Of a DNA stretch of 8,425 bases, positions 1 through 6,325 are shown one piece after another. This stretch comes from CAZEBW01 sp964510205 (GTDB lineage: Bacteria; Chloroflexota; Anaerolineae; VGOG01), in contig CAZEBW010000117.1 in NCBI GenBank assembly GCA_964510205.1, positions 1 to 8,425 on the forward strand. The letters run 5' to 3'. Every line of letters begins with the position of its first letter. Position 1 is the first letter of the stretch. The translations under genes and the position numbers were made by a program. The notes below the pieces were generated by a model that was given only the letters and a program-made list of their open reading frames with translations, searched no databases and was not told the DNA's origin.

Positions 1-62
1 ACCTCTGGGGTGGTACCAGAGATTGTACACGGAGCTCCCAGTTTTCCTAACTTGATAATTCT
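1..62. other. Left edge, no gene seen
   Basis: No coding region is supported here. A small hairpin (CTCTGG at 3-8 pairing with CCAGAG at 16-21) is visible. Continuing the minus-strand frame of the neighbouring HTH fragment past its stop at 63-65 gives nothing I recognise, so that gene's lost 3' part is not simply displaced into this edge. Confidence 0.4.
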
Positions 63-443
63 CTACAATTTATGACGGAGAGCCCTATCGGTCACCGCCA
101 CTGTAGGCGCATCCCCGGCAGGGGCGGGTAGTGCCAGAACGACGCCACTCTTGGCTCGCCTTCCTCCTGGACGAGGGAACATGATCTCCCGGGCTCGTTC
201 ACCGATGGCATAGATGGTAGGGCGGCTAGTGTGGAACAGCCCCGCCAAGTCGGTGATGGCCCCCCAGGGACGAAGAGGCCAATTGACGACGGCGCCGATC
301 AGCAAGCGTTCCGTGACCCCCAGGTGACGCAGCTTGTAGCTTGGCGGTGCTGGAGGGCCGCCCATGATGGAGAGTGGCGGACCGCCCACCAAGTCCATCA
401 CGGCAGTATTGACTGGCAGAAGCGAGGTGCGGTACAATGTCAT
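63..443 (-). pseudogene. Truncated HTH/transposase-like protein, N-terminal fragment
   Basis: The likely start is the ATG at 443-441, because AAAGGAG (459-453) lies 9 nt upstream; the more distal in-frame ATG at 527 has no such site. The product is 126 residues. Residues about 40-90 (YKLRHLGVTERLLIG, then AITDLAGLFHTSRPTIYAIG) look like a helix-turn-helix of the kind at the N-terminus of some large transposase-like proteins. After about residue 95 the sequence becomes low in complexity (Ala/Pro-rich) and ends quickly at TAG, with no catalytic domain. I infer a 3'-truncated remnant of a mobile-element gene. It could instead be a short HTH protein. The family assignment comes from pattern only and is uncertain; a start codon with a good ribosome site means it may still be translated. 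Confidence 0.42.
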
Positions 444-491
444 CGCAGACGACTCCTTTCTGGCTGGAAACCGGATAAGTTGATACATCCC

Positions 492-519
492 AGTGTACCA
501 GAATAGGGGCCATTTGCAA
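492..519 (-). promoter_or_regulatory. Possible promoter of the HTH fragment
   Basis: Read on the minus strand: TTGCAA (519-514), a 16-nt spacer, then TACACT (497-492) preceded by TGG, giving an extended -10 look. It lies about 50 nt upstream of the chosen start at 443. Both boxes are imperfect, so this is a weak call. Confidence 0.25.
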
Positions 520-560
520 GTGCTCACCCCGCTTATTCAATTGTAAAGGCGTTTATCTCG

Positions 561-983
561 TTGAATGAACCATGCCGTTTTTTCTTTTTCTACTCGGTGA
601 ACTACAGAAAACTCATTATCCGTCTCACAGCGGAGTCTCTGAAGCTCACATTTGGGATCTTCACATGGACAGTTCCATTGGACAATATCGAAGAGAGTCG
701 GCTTGATGATATACCTATGTTGATGAGGATGGGAGGAGCCGGGATACACTTCATGTTGATACGCAGAAGATATCGTGTCTCGCTCAATTTCCTGGAGTAT
801 CCCAGGGTTGTGATAGCATTCAAGAGAAAAGTAGGACTGTGTAGGATATTTCCTTTTCCACGCGCCGGCCAGATGATGTTCTACGACTCATTCAAGAATC
901 AGTATCTGCAAAAGCTGCCGCCTAGCCACTCTCTGATGTGTCCTGAAAGCCGTCGTCTGCTAAGACCCTTATTGGCGCACTGA
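561..983 (+). CDS. Hypothetical PH-domain-like protein, probably N-terminally truncated
   Basis: I do not recognise a named family with certainty. The frame opens after a TAG at 504-506. It has no ATG before the first conserved-looking block, and the usable start is a TTG at 561 with only a weak AAAGG about 11 nt upstream. Residues about 13-100 have the alternating beta-strand character of bacterial PH-like domains: YRKLIIRLTAESLKLTFGIF, then WTVPLDNIEESRLDD, GGAGIHFMLIRRRYRVSLNF and PRVVIAFKRKVG. Such proteins normally carry one or two membrane helices before this domain; here only a short aromatic run (FFFFYSV) remains. The last 35 residues lose the strand pattern. I infer a decaying or 5'-truncated gene. 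The surrounding comM and transposase remnants agree with a degraded region. Confidence 0.4.
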   Translation: MNEPCRFFFFYSVNYRKLIIRLTAESLKLTFGIFTWTVPLDNIEESRLDDIPMLMRMGGAGIHFMLIRRRYRVSLNFLEYPRVVIAFKRKVGLCRIFPFPRAGQMMFYDSFKNQYLQKLPPSHSLMCPESRRLLRPLLAH

Positions 984-1033
984 GCAGGCAAAAAGTCGCT
1001 CATCACAGGACAGATTCTGTAAGCGAAGCGGCG

Positions 1034-1234
1034 AGTGCTCGAGCACCTCACCGCGTTCTGAAGCTGGCTCGCGCCATCGCCGATCTGGCGGGATCGGAGT
1101 GGATAGAGACGCCTCATCTAGCCGAAGCGAGTCACTATCGGCCTGGGTGGCAGGTGTGGCAGCACATCACGCCCCACCCAGTACACGCGAAGAAGCCATC
1201 TGCGTCAATCTTGCAGATGGCTTCTTCGCTATGA
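1034..1234 (+). pseudogene. comM: comM (yifB) C-terminal remnant
   Basis: Plus-strand translation from 1034 reads SARAPHRVLKLARAIADLAG and then SEWIETPHLAEASHYRP. This is the conserved C-terminal Mg_chelatase_C end of ComM/YifB proteins, whose usual form is SARAYHRVLKLARTIADLAG...HLAEALQYR. Recognisable homology stops near 1150. The frame then runs through a perfect hairpin (1187-1229) to a TGA at 1232-1234. There is no start codon or AAA+ core upstream: residues before 1034 are unrelated. ComM is normally about 500 residues and acts as a hexameric helicase in branch migration during natural transformation; none of its Walker motifs is present here. The matching N-terminal end lies downstream on the opposite strand (1306-1503). 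The coordinates cover the frame to its stop; the homologous part is about 40 codons. Confidence 0.75.
1187..1229. repeat. Perfect 17-bp inverted repeat
   Basis: GCGAAGAAGCCATCTGC (1187-1203) and its exact reverse complement (1213-1229) flank a 9-nt loop. No run of T follows on either strand, so it is not a textbook intrinsic terminator. It sits between the two comM remnants, just past the C-terminal one, and may mark a rearrangement point or be an old terminator or small repeat element. Confidence 0.7.
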
Positions 1235-1305
1235 TGTGTGGTACATAGGTTGATAGCCTGCTGAAGTAGTGATGAGTTGAGTCAACTCGATCAGGGTATC
1301 TCGAT

Positions 1306-1503
1306 CTAGAGATTGCCGGGCAAGGGTTTCCAAACGCCCGAGTTCTTTATGGCCGCCCGCACGCGCTCTCTGCTCTCCTGGACCGCCGCATCGGGCAAGC
1401 CAACGATGGTTAAGCTGGGCAGCCCGCGTGAGGTGTCTACCTCCACCTCGACGATGGCCCCGTCCAGGCCGATTACGGCGCAACTGGTGACTTTGGCTAA
1501 CAT
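1306..1503 (-). pseudogene. comM: comM (yifB) N-terminal remnant
   Basis: Starting at the ATG 1503-1501 (purine-rich GAGGGAGAGGGA just upstream), the first 56 residues are a near-perfect ComM/YifB N-terminus: MLAKVTSCAVIGLDGAIVEV, then GLPSLTIVGLPDAAVQESRE and RVRAAIKNSG. In intact proteins this continues into the ChlI-like domain and the AAA+ ATPase core. Here it breaks off after NSG and ends nine residues later at a TAG (1308-1306). The alternative frame stays open for another 35 residues after the break (to 1229) without resembling ComM. With the plus-strand C-terminal remnant, this shows loss of about 400 codons plus inversion of one end. A short peptide may still be made, but no enzyme activity is possible. 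Confidence 0.8.
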
Positions 1504-1615
1504 TCCCTCTCCCTCGACGATTCGACTTTGACTTGTCCTCAGTGCCAGTCCGTAGTATAGCCTAGATTGCAAAAACATTCAGGTCAGCGCATTCATTCAT
1601 ATAGCGTTTTACCCC

Positions 1616-1644
1616 TTGCCCTCACGCTTCTTTTGAAGTATAAT
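1616..1644 (+). promoter_or_regulatory. Sigma70-like promoter upstream of the structured leader
   Basis: TTGCCC (1616-1621), a 17-nt spacer, then a perfect TATAAT (1639-1644). Transcription would begin near 1651, at the 5' strand of the folded element at 1652-1728. It would continue into the transglutaminase gene at 1943 unless stopped, giving a leader of about 290 nt. Confidence 0.6.
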
Positions 1645-1651
1645 CAATACC

Positions 1652-1728
1652 TGAGAAAAGTCGCTGAAAAGGGGCGTCCGCGCCCCGTCCGGGTGGCGGG
1701 GACGCCACCCGAGAGCAGAGTTTTCTCA
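1652..1728 (+). other. Compact RNA-like fold (candidate leader RNA or small RNA)
   Basis: An outer 8-bp stem (TGAGAAAA 1652-1659 with TTTTCTCA 1721-1728) encloses two hairpins. The first is GGGGCG/CGCCCC (1671-1686) with loop TCCG, which fits UNCG. The second is GGGTGGCG/CGCCACCC (1691-1710) with loop GGGA, which fits GNRA. It starts at the predicted transcription start of the promoter at 1616-1644. I do not recognise a known RNA family. Because GC-rich double palindromes can also be REP-like DNA repeats, both readings remain open. Confidence 0.4.
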
Positions 1729-1817
1729 TCTACTGATAATGAAGTACGAAGGGAGCGGTGAACCTTTTTATCCGCTGGGAAGTATTAGAGATGAAACACA
1801 CCGCCCGGAACCTTTCA

Positions 1818-1881
1818 CTCCGACAAGCTGATGTTTGGGATTTCGCGTCTCAGTTTGTCGGAGTCCCCAACTTGTTGGGGG
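1818..1881. repeat. Palindromic repeat element, copy 1
   Basis: An inverted repeat of 14 bp (CTCCGACAAGCTGA 1818-1831 with TCAGTTTGTCGGAG 1850-1863, one G.T pair) is directly followed by the small palindrome CCCCAACTTGTTGGGG (1865-1880). The 26 bases 1856-1881 occur exactly, in opposite orientation, at 5122-5147 inside the ABC ATPase gene. This places both in one repeat family. It lies in the leader of the transglutaminase gene, about 60 nt before its start. Confidence 0.7.
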
Positions 1882-1942
1882 GGCGACTCGCAAACAATCC
1901 GAATAAGTCCAGGGCTACGGTAAAAAGTAGGTGTTACCGAAA

Positions 1943-4276
1943 ATGAGATCTGAATCGAGATTGCGAGAAGGATGGACAGTCCTTGTTTTGATCATCTGCA
2001 TGCTCCTCAGTGTGGCTTGGCCTATCCGCACCGCCGACTGGACCGAGGGGCTGGATATTCTGTACTTGGTGGTTGTGGGATCCGCGCTGGCGGGCTTCTT
2101 CTTGGCCAAGAGCCGATTTCCCGATGCGGTGGCTCATGTGTTCAGCCTGGTTTACGGTGTGGCCTGGGTGGCGTTCCTGGGGGGGAGTCTGCTGGCCCCT
2201 CAGTTTACCTGGCGCGAGAAGCTGATCGAGCTGGGAATCCGCATCAACGAGTGGCTGTGGACGGCGACGCACGACGGCACCAGCGAGGATAACCTCATTT
2301 TCGTCCTACTCCTGGCGCTGATCCTTTGGCTGGCGGGCTATCTCTCTGCCTGGTACAATTTCCGCCAGAATAAGGTCTGGGAATCCGTCGTCCCCGGCGG
2401 CCTGGTCTTGCTCTGGAATCTCTACTACGCCTCCTCGCGATTAGAGCCGTACCTGGTGGCCTATCTCTTCTTCGCCCTACTCGTGGTGATGCACTCCAAC
2501 CTGTTGATCCGGCAGCGAGAGTGGCAAAGGGCCAGGGTCCACTACAGCTCCAGCATTGGTTTGGCCTTCCTTCGAGCTGGGGTTATCTTCTCCCTGGTGG
2601 TGATCACCTTCGCTTGGATGGCGCCCGAAGCTGTCACCAGCCAGCAACTCTCCGAAGTGGGATCCTTTCTGCAGGAACCCTGGTTGAGGGTGCAGGAAAA
2701 CTGGAATCGCCTCTTCTCCGCCGTGCGATACTATGGCCAGGCTTACTCCAACCCCTTCGGCAACTCATTGGGCCTGACGGGGCCCGTCCATCTCAGCGAG
2801 GTGGCGGTGATGGATGTGCAAGCCTCAGAGGGCCAATATTGGCGGGCAGCCTTCTACGACCAGTACACCGGCACTGGCTGGCTCAATAACGACAAGGAGA
2901 GCATCAGCCTGAAGGCCAACGACTCGTCCCCGCTGGCATTGCCTGAGTATGAACTGCGCCGGGAGATCACGCAGACCATTACCACATTCCTGACTGGCAG
3001 GACGATGCTCTTTGCCGCCGCGCAGCCTCGACAGGTGGATCTGCCGGCCTGGGCGGTGGTGAGTTATGTGCCCCCGATTCCGATGGGTGAGGAGGCCGAG
3101 TTTTACCTGGCCGAGGAAGAGGGGATGATTACGCCCCTGGCGATGCTCTATAGCCGTTACCGCCTGGAACAAGGCCAGAGCTATACTGTGGTCTCTTCCA
3201 TCTCCAAAGCCGACGAGGACAGCCTGCGTGCGGCGGGAGATGACTATCCAGAGTGGATCCTCGACCGCTATCTCCAGTTGCCGAGGAGTTTGCCGCCGCG
3301 CGTGCGGGGTCTGGCAGTGCAGATCACCGAAGGCCTTGACAATGCCTACGACAAAGCCTCGGCCCTGGAGAGCTACTTGCGACAGATAAAGTACAATCAA
3401 CTGATCGAAGGGCCCTCAGAAGGCCAGGACGGCGTGGACTACTTCCTGTTCGATGCGCGCGAGGGCTACTGCGATTACTACGCTTCGGCCCTGGCCGTGA
3501 TGGCTCGAGCGGTCGGCATTCCGGCGCGGGTGGCCGCGGGCTACAGTCAGGGAGAATACAACCCCGACACAGGAGCCTATCGGGTGAGGGAGAAGGATGC
3601 CCATGCCTGGGTAGAGGTCTACTTCCCTCGCTACGGGTGGGTGGAATTCGAGCCCACGGCTGCGGAGCCGCTCATCGCTCGACCCAAGCCGCCTCGGGTC
3701 GTTGAGCCGTCGGAAGACGACAGCGAATTCGAAGGCGAGGATCGTGATGATCTGCTTCCTGATGATGCAGACCGATTGCCCGAAGATGCCGGCGAGTTCG
3801 GTTCTGGCCAGGTCCCAAGGAGGCAGCAAGCGGTTCGCTGGGTGGCTGGCCTGTTCTTGGTTTCGGTATCCCTAGGGTTGGCGGTGCTTTGGATTCTGCA
3901 CGAGAGGAAGCAACAAGGGTTGAACCTGGTGGAGCGCGTCTACGAGAGGCTGTGCGGTTTTGCCCACCGGTTTGGCATCCGCTTCCAGCGACACCAGACG
4001 CCCTACGAGTACGCTGCTGCTTTGACTGCCGCCGTACCGGAGGGGCAAGAGCCGGTGCAGCGCATCGCCGATCTGTACGTGAGGGAGCGATTCAGCGGCC
4101 GAGAAGTCAGCGGGGAGGAAGCCGAGGAGGCCTGGCGAAGCTTGAGGCCCATTCTCTGGCGCCGCTGGCTGCAGCGGAAGCTGGAGAGGCTTCAACGCCG
4201 GACCTCTTCCCGTACCTCTGAGCGCTACTATGAGGGAGGGATTAGGGACCAGGGATCAGGGACTAGGTATGCCTGA
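1943..4276 (+). CDS. TgpA-like membrane transglutaminase with DUF4129 tail
   Basis: I chose the ATG at 1943 because TAGGTG (1928-1933) lies 9 nt upstream; the GTG at 1931 is in frame but is part of that site. The product is 777 residues. About seven hydrophobic helices fill residues 10-227. An outside domain follows, then a transglutaminase core at about 450-575 with the Cys of REGYCDYYAS (Cys510), the His of DAHAWVEVYF (His554) and GWVEFEPT, where Glu570 stands at the usual Asp position. Next come an acidic linker (about 585-625), one membrane helix (633-652) and a cytoplasmic DUF4129-like region (about 663-750). The order matches TgpA/YebA-type proteins, which probably act on envelope proteins or peptides; the substrate is unknown. 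The usual MoxR ATPase and DUF58 partner genes are not next to it. The final residues (about GIRDQGSGTRYA) are encoded by a 7-bp repeat array and are probably not functional. Confidence 0.88.
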   Translation: MRSESRLREGWTVLVLIICMLLSVAWPIRTADWTEGLDILYLVVVGSALAGFFLAKSRFPDAVAHVFSLVYGVAWVAFLGGSLLAPQFTWREKLIELGIRINEWLWTATHDGTSEDNLIFVLLLALILWLAGYLSAWYNFRQNKVWESVVPGGLVLLWNLYYASSRLEPYLVAYLFFALLVVMHSNLLIRQREWQRARVHYSSSIGLAFLRAGVIFSLVVITFAWMAPEAVTSQQLSEVGSFLQEPWLRVQENWNRLFSAVRYYGQAYSNPFGNSLGLTGPVHLSEVAVMDVQASEGQYWRAAFYDQYTGTGWLNNDKESISLKANDSSPLALPEYELRREITQTITTFLTGRTMLFAAAQPRQVDLPAWAVVSYVPPIPMGEEAEFYLAEEEGMITPLAMLYSRYRLEQGQSYTVVSSISKADEDSLRAAGDDYPEWILDRYLQLPRSLPPRVRGLAVQITEGLDNAYDKASALESYLRQIKYNQLIEGPSEGQDGVDYFLFDAREGYCDYYASALAVMARAVGIPARVAAGYSQGEYNPDTGAYRVREKDAHAWVEVYFPRYGWVEFEPTAAEPLIARPKPPRVVEPSEDDSEFEGEDRDDLLPDDADRLPEDAGEFGSGQVPRRQQAVRWVAGLFLVSVSLGLAVLWILHERKQQGLNLVERVYERLCGFAHRFGIRFQRHQTPYEYAAALTAAVPEGQEPVQRIADLYVRERFSGREVSGEEAEEAWRSLRPILWRRWLQRKLERLQRRTSSRTSERYYEGGIRDQGSGTRYA

Positions 4277-4307
4277 CCTCCTTGTCCCTTGTTCCTTATC
4301 CCTTGTC
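4237..4307. repeat. Heptamer repeat array between convergent genes, inverted
   Basis: Four heptamers of the form AGGGANN (AGGGATT, AGGGACC, AGGGATC, AGGGACT; 4237-4264) are followed by four of the form CTTGTCC (4281-4308, imperfect). The two blocks are roughly complementary and can form a long imperfect hairpin. The first block lies inside the 3' end of the transglutaminase gene and the second reaches the ATPase stop codon, so the array separates the convergent genes. It may act as a two-way terminator, but lacks a clean T-tract except ATTTTAT just beyond. Confidence 0.6.
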
Positions 4308-5187
4308 ATTTTATAGCCTGTCGCACACGCCTGGACAAAACACCGAACTCCGCGCCGTAGAGCATCTCCAGGCGGCGGGGCCGGGGCAGAGGAACGGCGA
4401 CAGTCGCCTCAATGCGTCCCGGCCGCGAGCTCATGACCAGGATGCGGTCGGCCAAAAAGAGGGCCTCCTGGATACTGTGGGTCACCATGACCACCGTCTT
4501 CCGCTTGGCCCGCCAGATGCGCAGCAGTTCCAGGTTCATGCTCTCCCGCGTCAGGGCGTCCAGCGAGCCGAAGGGTTCGTCCAACAGCAGGATGGCCGGG
4601 TCGTGGATCAGGGCGCGAGCGATGGCCACCCGCTGCTCCATCCCACCCGATAGCTCGTGGGGGTAGGCGTCCTCGAAGCCTTCCAGCCCCACCAGCTTCA
4701 GAAGCTCTCTAGCTTGCTGATCCGCCTCCTCAGACTTCAGACCTTTGACCTCCAGCGGCAGGGTGACGTTTCTGAGGACGTTACGCCACGGCATCAGGTT
4801 GGCCTTTTGGAAGACGAAGCCGATCTGACGGCGGGGGGCGGTCAGCAACTCGCCGTCCAGGTAGACCTTGCCACTGGTAGGCTGCACCAGGCTGCCCAGG
4901 ACCCGCAGCAGAGTCGACTTGCCGCAGCCCGACGGGCCTACGATACACAGGAACTCCCCGGCGTCCACTTGCAGGGAAACGCACTCCAAAGCTTCGAGTG
5001 AACCTTGCCCCCCGAGGTAAGTCACGGTTATCTCATCGGCTACTAGAACTGGCTGAGTCTTGGGGAGTTGGCGTGAATAGCCAGCCGGAGTCCACAACTT
5101 GTTGGGGTTTTTCGCAGCGCACCCCCAACAAGTTGGGGACTCCGACACTATAACCTTACGAATTCCTAAAGCGCCAACAGTCTCCAT
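4306..5187 (-). CDS. ABC transporter ATP-binding protein, probable flavin-uptake system
   Basis: A 293-residue ATPase of the SsuB/TauB/ThiZ type powering the transporter formed with the two upstream genes. Visible motifs are Walker A GPSGCGKST (84-92), Q-loop Gln127, signature LSGGMEQR (179-186), Walker B ILLLDEP (199-205) and H-loop His237. It is the third gene of the operon and begins 12 nt after the binding-protein gene. The ATG at 5187 has only GAGG 3 nt upstream, a poor spacing. Relatives start near VLVADEITVTYL (residues 47-58), so about 45 residues are extra. Residues 15-34 are encoded by a 59-nt palindromic repeat. The only other start before the conserved domain is a TTG at residue 31, without a ribosome site. 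Repeat insertion near the old start is the simplest explanation. The protein ends inside the heptamer array. Function as ATPase is sure; flavin as substrate is inferred from the riboswitch. Confidence 0.87.
   Translation of the reverse strand: METVGALGIRKVIVSESPTCWGCAAKNPNKLWTPAGYSRQLPKTQPVLVADEITVTYLGGQGSLEALECVSLQVDAGEFLCIVGPSGCGKSTLLRVLGSLVQPTSGKVYLDGELLTAPRRQIGFVFQKANLMPWRNVLRNVTLPLEVKGLKSEEADQQARELLKLVGLEGFEDAYPHELSGGMEQRVAIARALIHDPAILLLDEPFGSLDALTRESMNLELLRIWRAKRKTVVMVTHSIQEALFLADRILVMSSRPGRIEATVAVPLPRPRRLEMLYGAEFGVLSRRVRQAIK
5086..5144. repeat. Palindromic repeat element, copy 2, inside the ATPase coding region
   Basis: Two 22-bp arms (5086-5107 and 5123-5144) match as an inverted repeat at 21 of 22 positions around a 15-nt loop. 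The half at 5122-5147 is identical over 26 bases to 1856-1881 in reverse orientation. It lies in frame within the first 35 codons of the ATPase gene and would fold into a strong mRNA hairpin about 40 nt after the start codon. Confidence 0.8.
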
Positions 5188-5199
5188 AAACCTCGTCTT

Positions 5200-6201
5200 C
5201 TATTGGGCTTCAACAACGAACCGATTGGTGAACAGCTTCTCCACGTCCACCTCGGCGTCCACAAGTCCGATCTGGCCCATGAAGCGTTGGGACTCTTCCC
5301 AGGCGGCGCGGTCGGAATGGCCCAGCCGCTCGCCCCGCCAGAACTCGATGGATTCAAGAAGAACGGCCTTTTGCAAAGCCTCGTTGTCGCCGGCGATCTC
5401 CGGCACGTATTCTGCGCAGATGGCGAAGGCTTCGTCGGGGTGTTCGATGGTGTACTCTAGCCCGCGCAGCACGGCCCGCACCAGCCCCTGCACCAACTCT
5501 GGCCGCTCAGCGATGGTCTGCTGGTTGGTGATGAGGCCGTTGGAGACCAGGTTGACGTAATCGGCCACGTAGATCACGTCTATCGCGTACCCTGCTTCCC
5601 GCAGTTGCACCGGCTCGTTTAGGGCGTAGCACACGGCGGCGTCCACCCGGCCTTCGGTGAGGCTGGCCACCTGGGTATAGCCGATGACCTGAAGATTGAC
5701 CTGGGCCTCGTCTATCCCCTCAGCCTGGAGGAGGGCCCGCCAGCCGATGTAGCTGGCCCCCTCGGTGGCTGGTATGCCCACCGTCTTGCCCACCAAGTCC
5801 TTCGCCCCCTGGATGCCTTCTTCTTCCAACGAGACCACGCACACAGGGAAGCGGCGGTACCAGTTGAGAACGTAGACCACGGGCAGCCCCTGCGCTCGGG
5901 CCAGGACGACCTGATCCCCGCTGGCCACGGCGAACTGCAGCTCGCCCGCGCCCACCAGCTTGAGCAGATCTGTCTCCATGCCGTAGTCAAACTGGACTGC
6001 CAGGTTCTCCTCGGCGAAGTAGCCTTCCTCCTCGGCCACGTAGAAGGGCGCGAACTGGACGTTGGGGATGAAGCCCATGGCCAGGGTGATTTCCTCTGGC
6101 GTGGGCAGCGTCGGCGTGGCCGTCGGCTGGGGGCTGCAACTAGCGAGGGCAGCCACGGTTAAACACAACAACGGATTTAGAATCGAACGGATTTTCCTCA
6201 T
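5200..6201 (-). CDS. ribY: RibY-like substrate-binding lipoprotein (NMT1/THI5 family)
   Basis: A 333-residue extracytoplasmic binding protein. The start ATG at 6201 has GGGAGG (6215-6210) 8 nt upstream. A positive, hydrophobic signal peptide ends in a lipobox LASC with Cys22, so it is a lipoprotein. A Pro/Thr linker follows. The NMT1/THI5-like domain begins with ITLAMGFIPNVQFAPFYVAE and continues with EGYFAEENLAV, ASGDQVVLARAQG and GLITNQQT, the pattern of ThiY/SsuA-type proteins. It is the second gene of the operon, 124 nt after the permease. The family binds many small molecules (pyrimidine thiamine precursors, sulfonates, nitrate, riboflavin). Because the operon is headed by an FMN riboswitch, riboflavin or another flavin is the best inference, matching the RibXY system described in Chloroflexi. 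Symbol given on that basis. Confidence 0.82.
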   Translation of the reverse strand: MRKIRSILNPLLCLTVAALASCSPQPTATPTLPTPEEITLAMGFIPNVQFAPFYVAEEEGYFAEENLAVQFDYGMETDLLKLVGAGELQFAVASGDQVVLARAQGLPVVYVLNWYRRFPVCVVSLEEEGIQGAKDLVGKTVGIPATEGASYIGWRALLQAEGIDEAQVNLQVIGYTQVASLTEGRVDAAVCYALNEPVQLREAGYAIDVIYVADYVNLVSNGLITNQQTIAERPELVQGLVRAVLRGLEYTIEHPDEAFAICAEYVPEIAGDNEALQKAVLLESIEFWRGERLGHSDRAAWEESQRFMGQIGLVDAEVDVEKLFTNRFVVEAQ

Positions 6202-6276
6202 GCGAAAAACCTCCCTATGTTTGTCAAAAATTAGCGTTTCCCCGTCATAAACACGTTCCCTTAGGCATCAAGCACA

Positions 6277-6321
6277 ACTGCATGCCTCATGCAGTCCCTT
6301 GTCCCTAGTCCCTTGTCCCTA
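6277..6321. repeat. Hairpin plus perfect heptamer array between ribX and ribY
   Basis: A 7-bp hairpin (ACTGCAT 6277-6283 with ATGCAGT 6289-6295) is directly followed by GTCCCTT, GTCCCTA, GTCCCTT, GTCCCTA (6294-6321), an exact two-fold repeat of a 14-mer. It ends 4 nt before the ribX stop codon. The motif is the same as in the array at 4237-4307. It lengthens the gap between two genes that are otherwise one operon. Confidence 0.75.
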
Positions 6322-6325
6322 GCCT

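Noticed and set aside
1187..1229. Perfect hairpin as an intrinsic terminator
   Set aside because: No T-tract follows on either strand, so it is kept as a repeat of unknown role.
1758..1946. Small plus-strand frame of 62 codons before the transglutaminase gene
   Set aside because: Its ribosome site is only 2 nt from the GTG, most of it is encoded by the palindromic repeat, and the product resembles nothing.
2825..3400. Long minus-strand frame inside the transglutaminase gene
   Set aside because: It is antisense to a clear, conserved coding region and has no recognisable domain.
6277..6321. CRISPR-like array
   Set aside because: Units are contiguous heptamers without spacers, so it is a tandem repeat.
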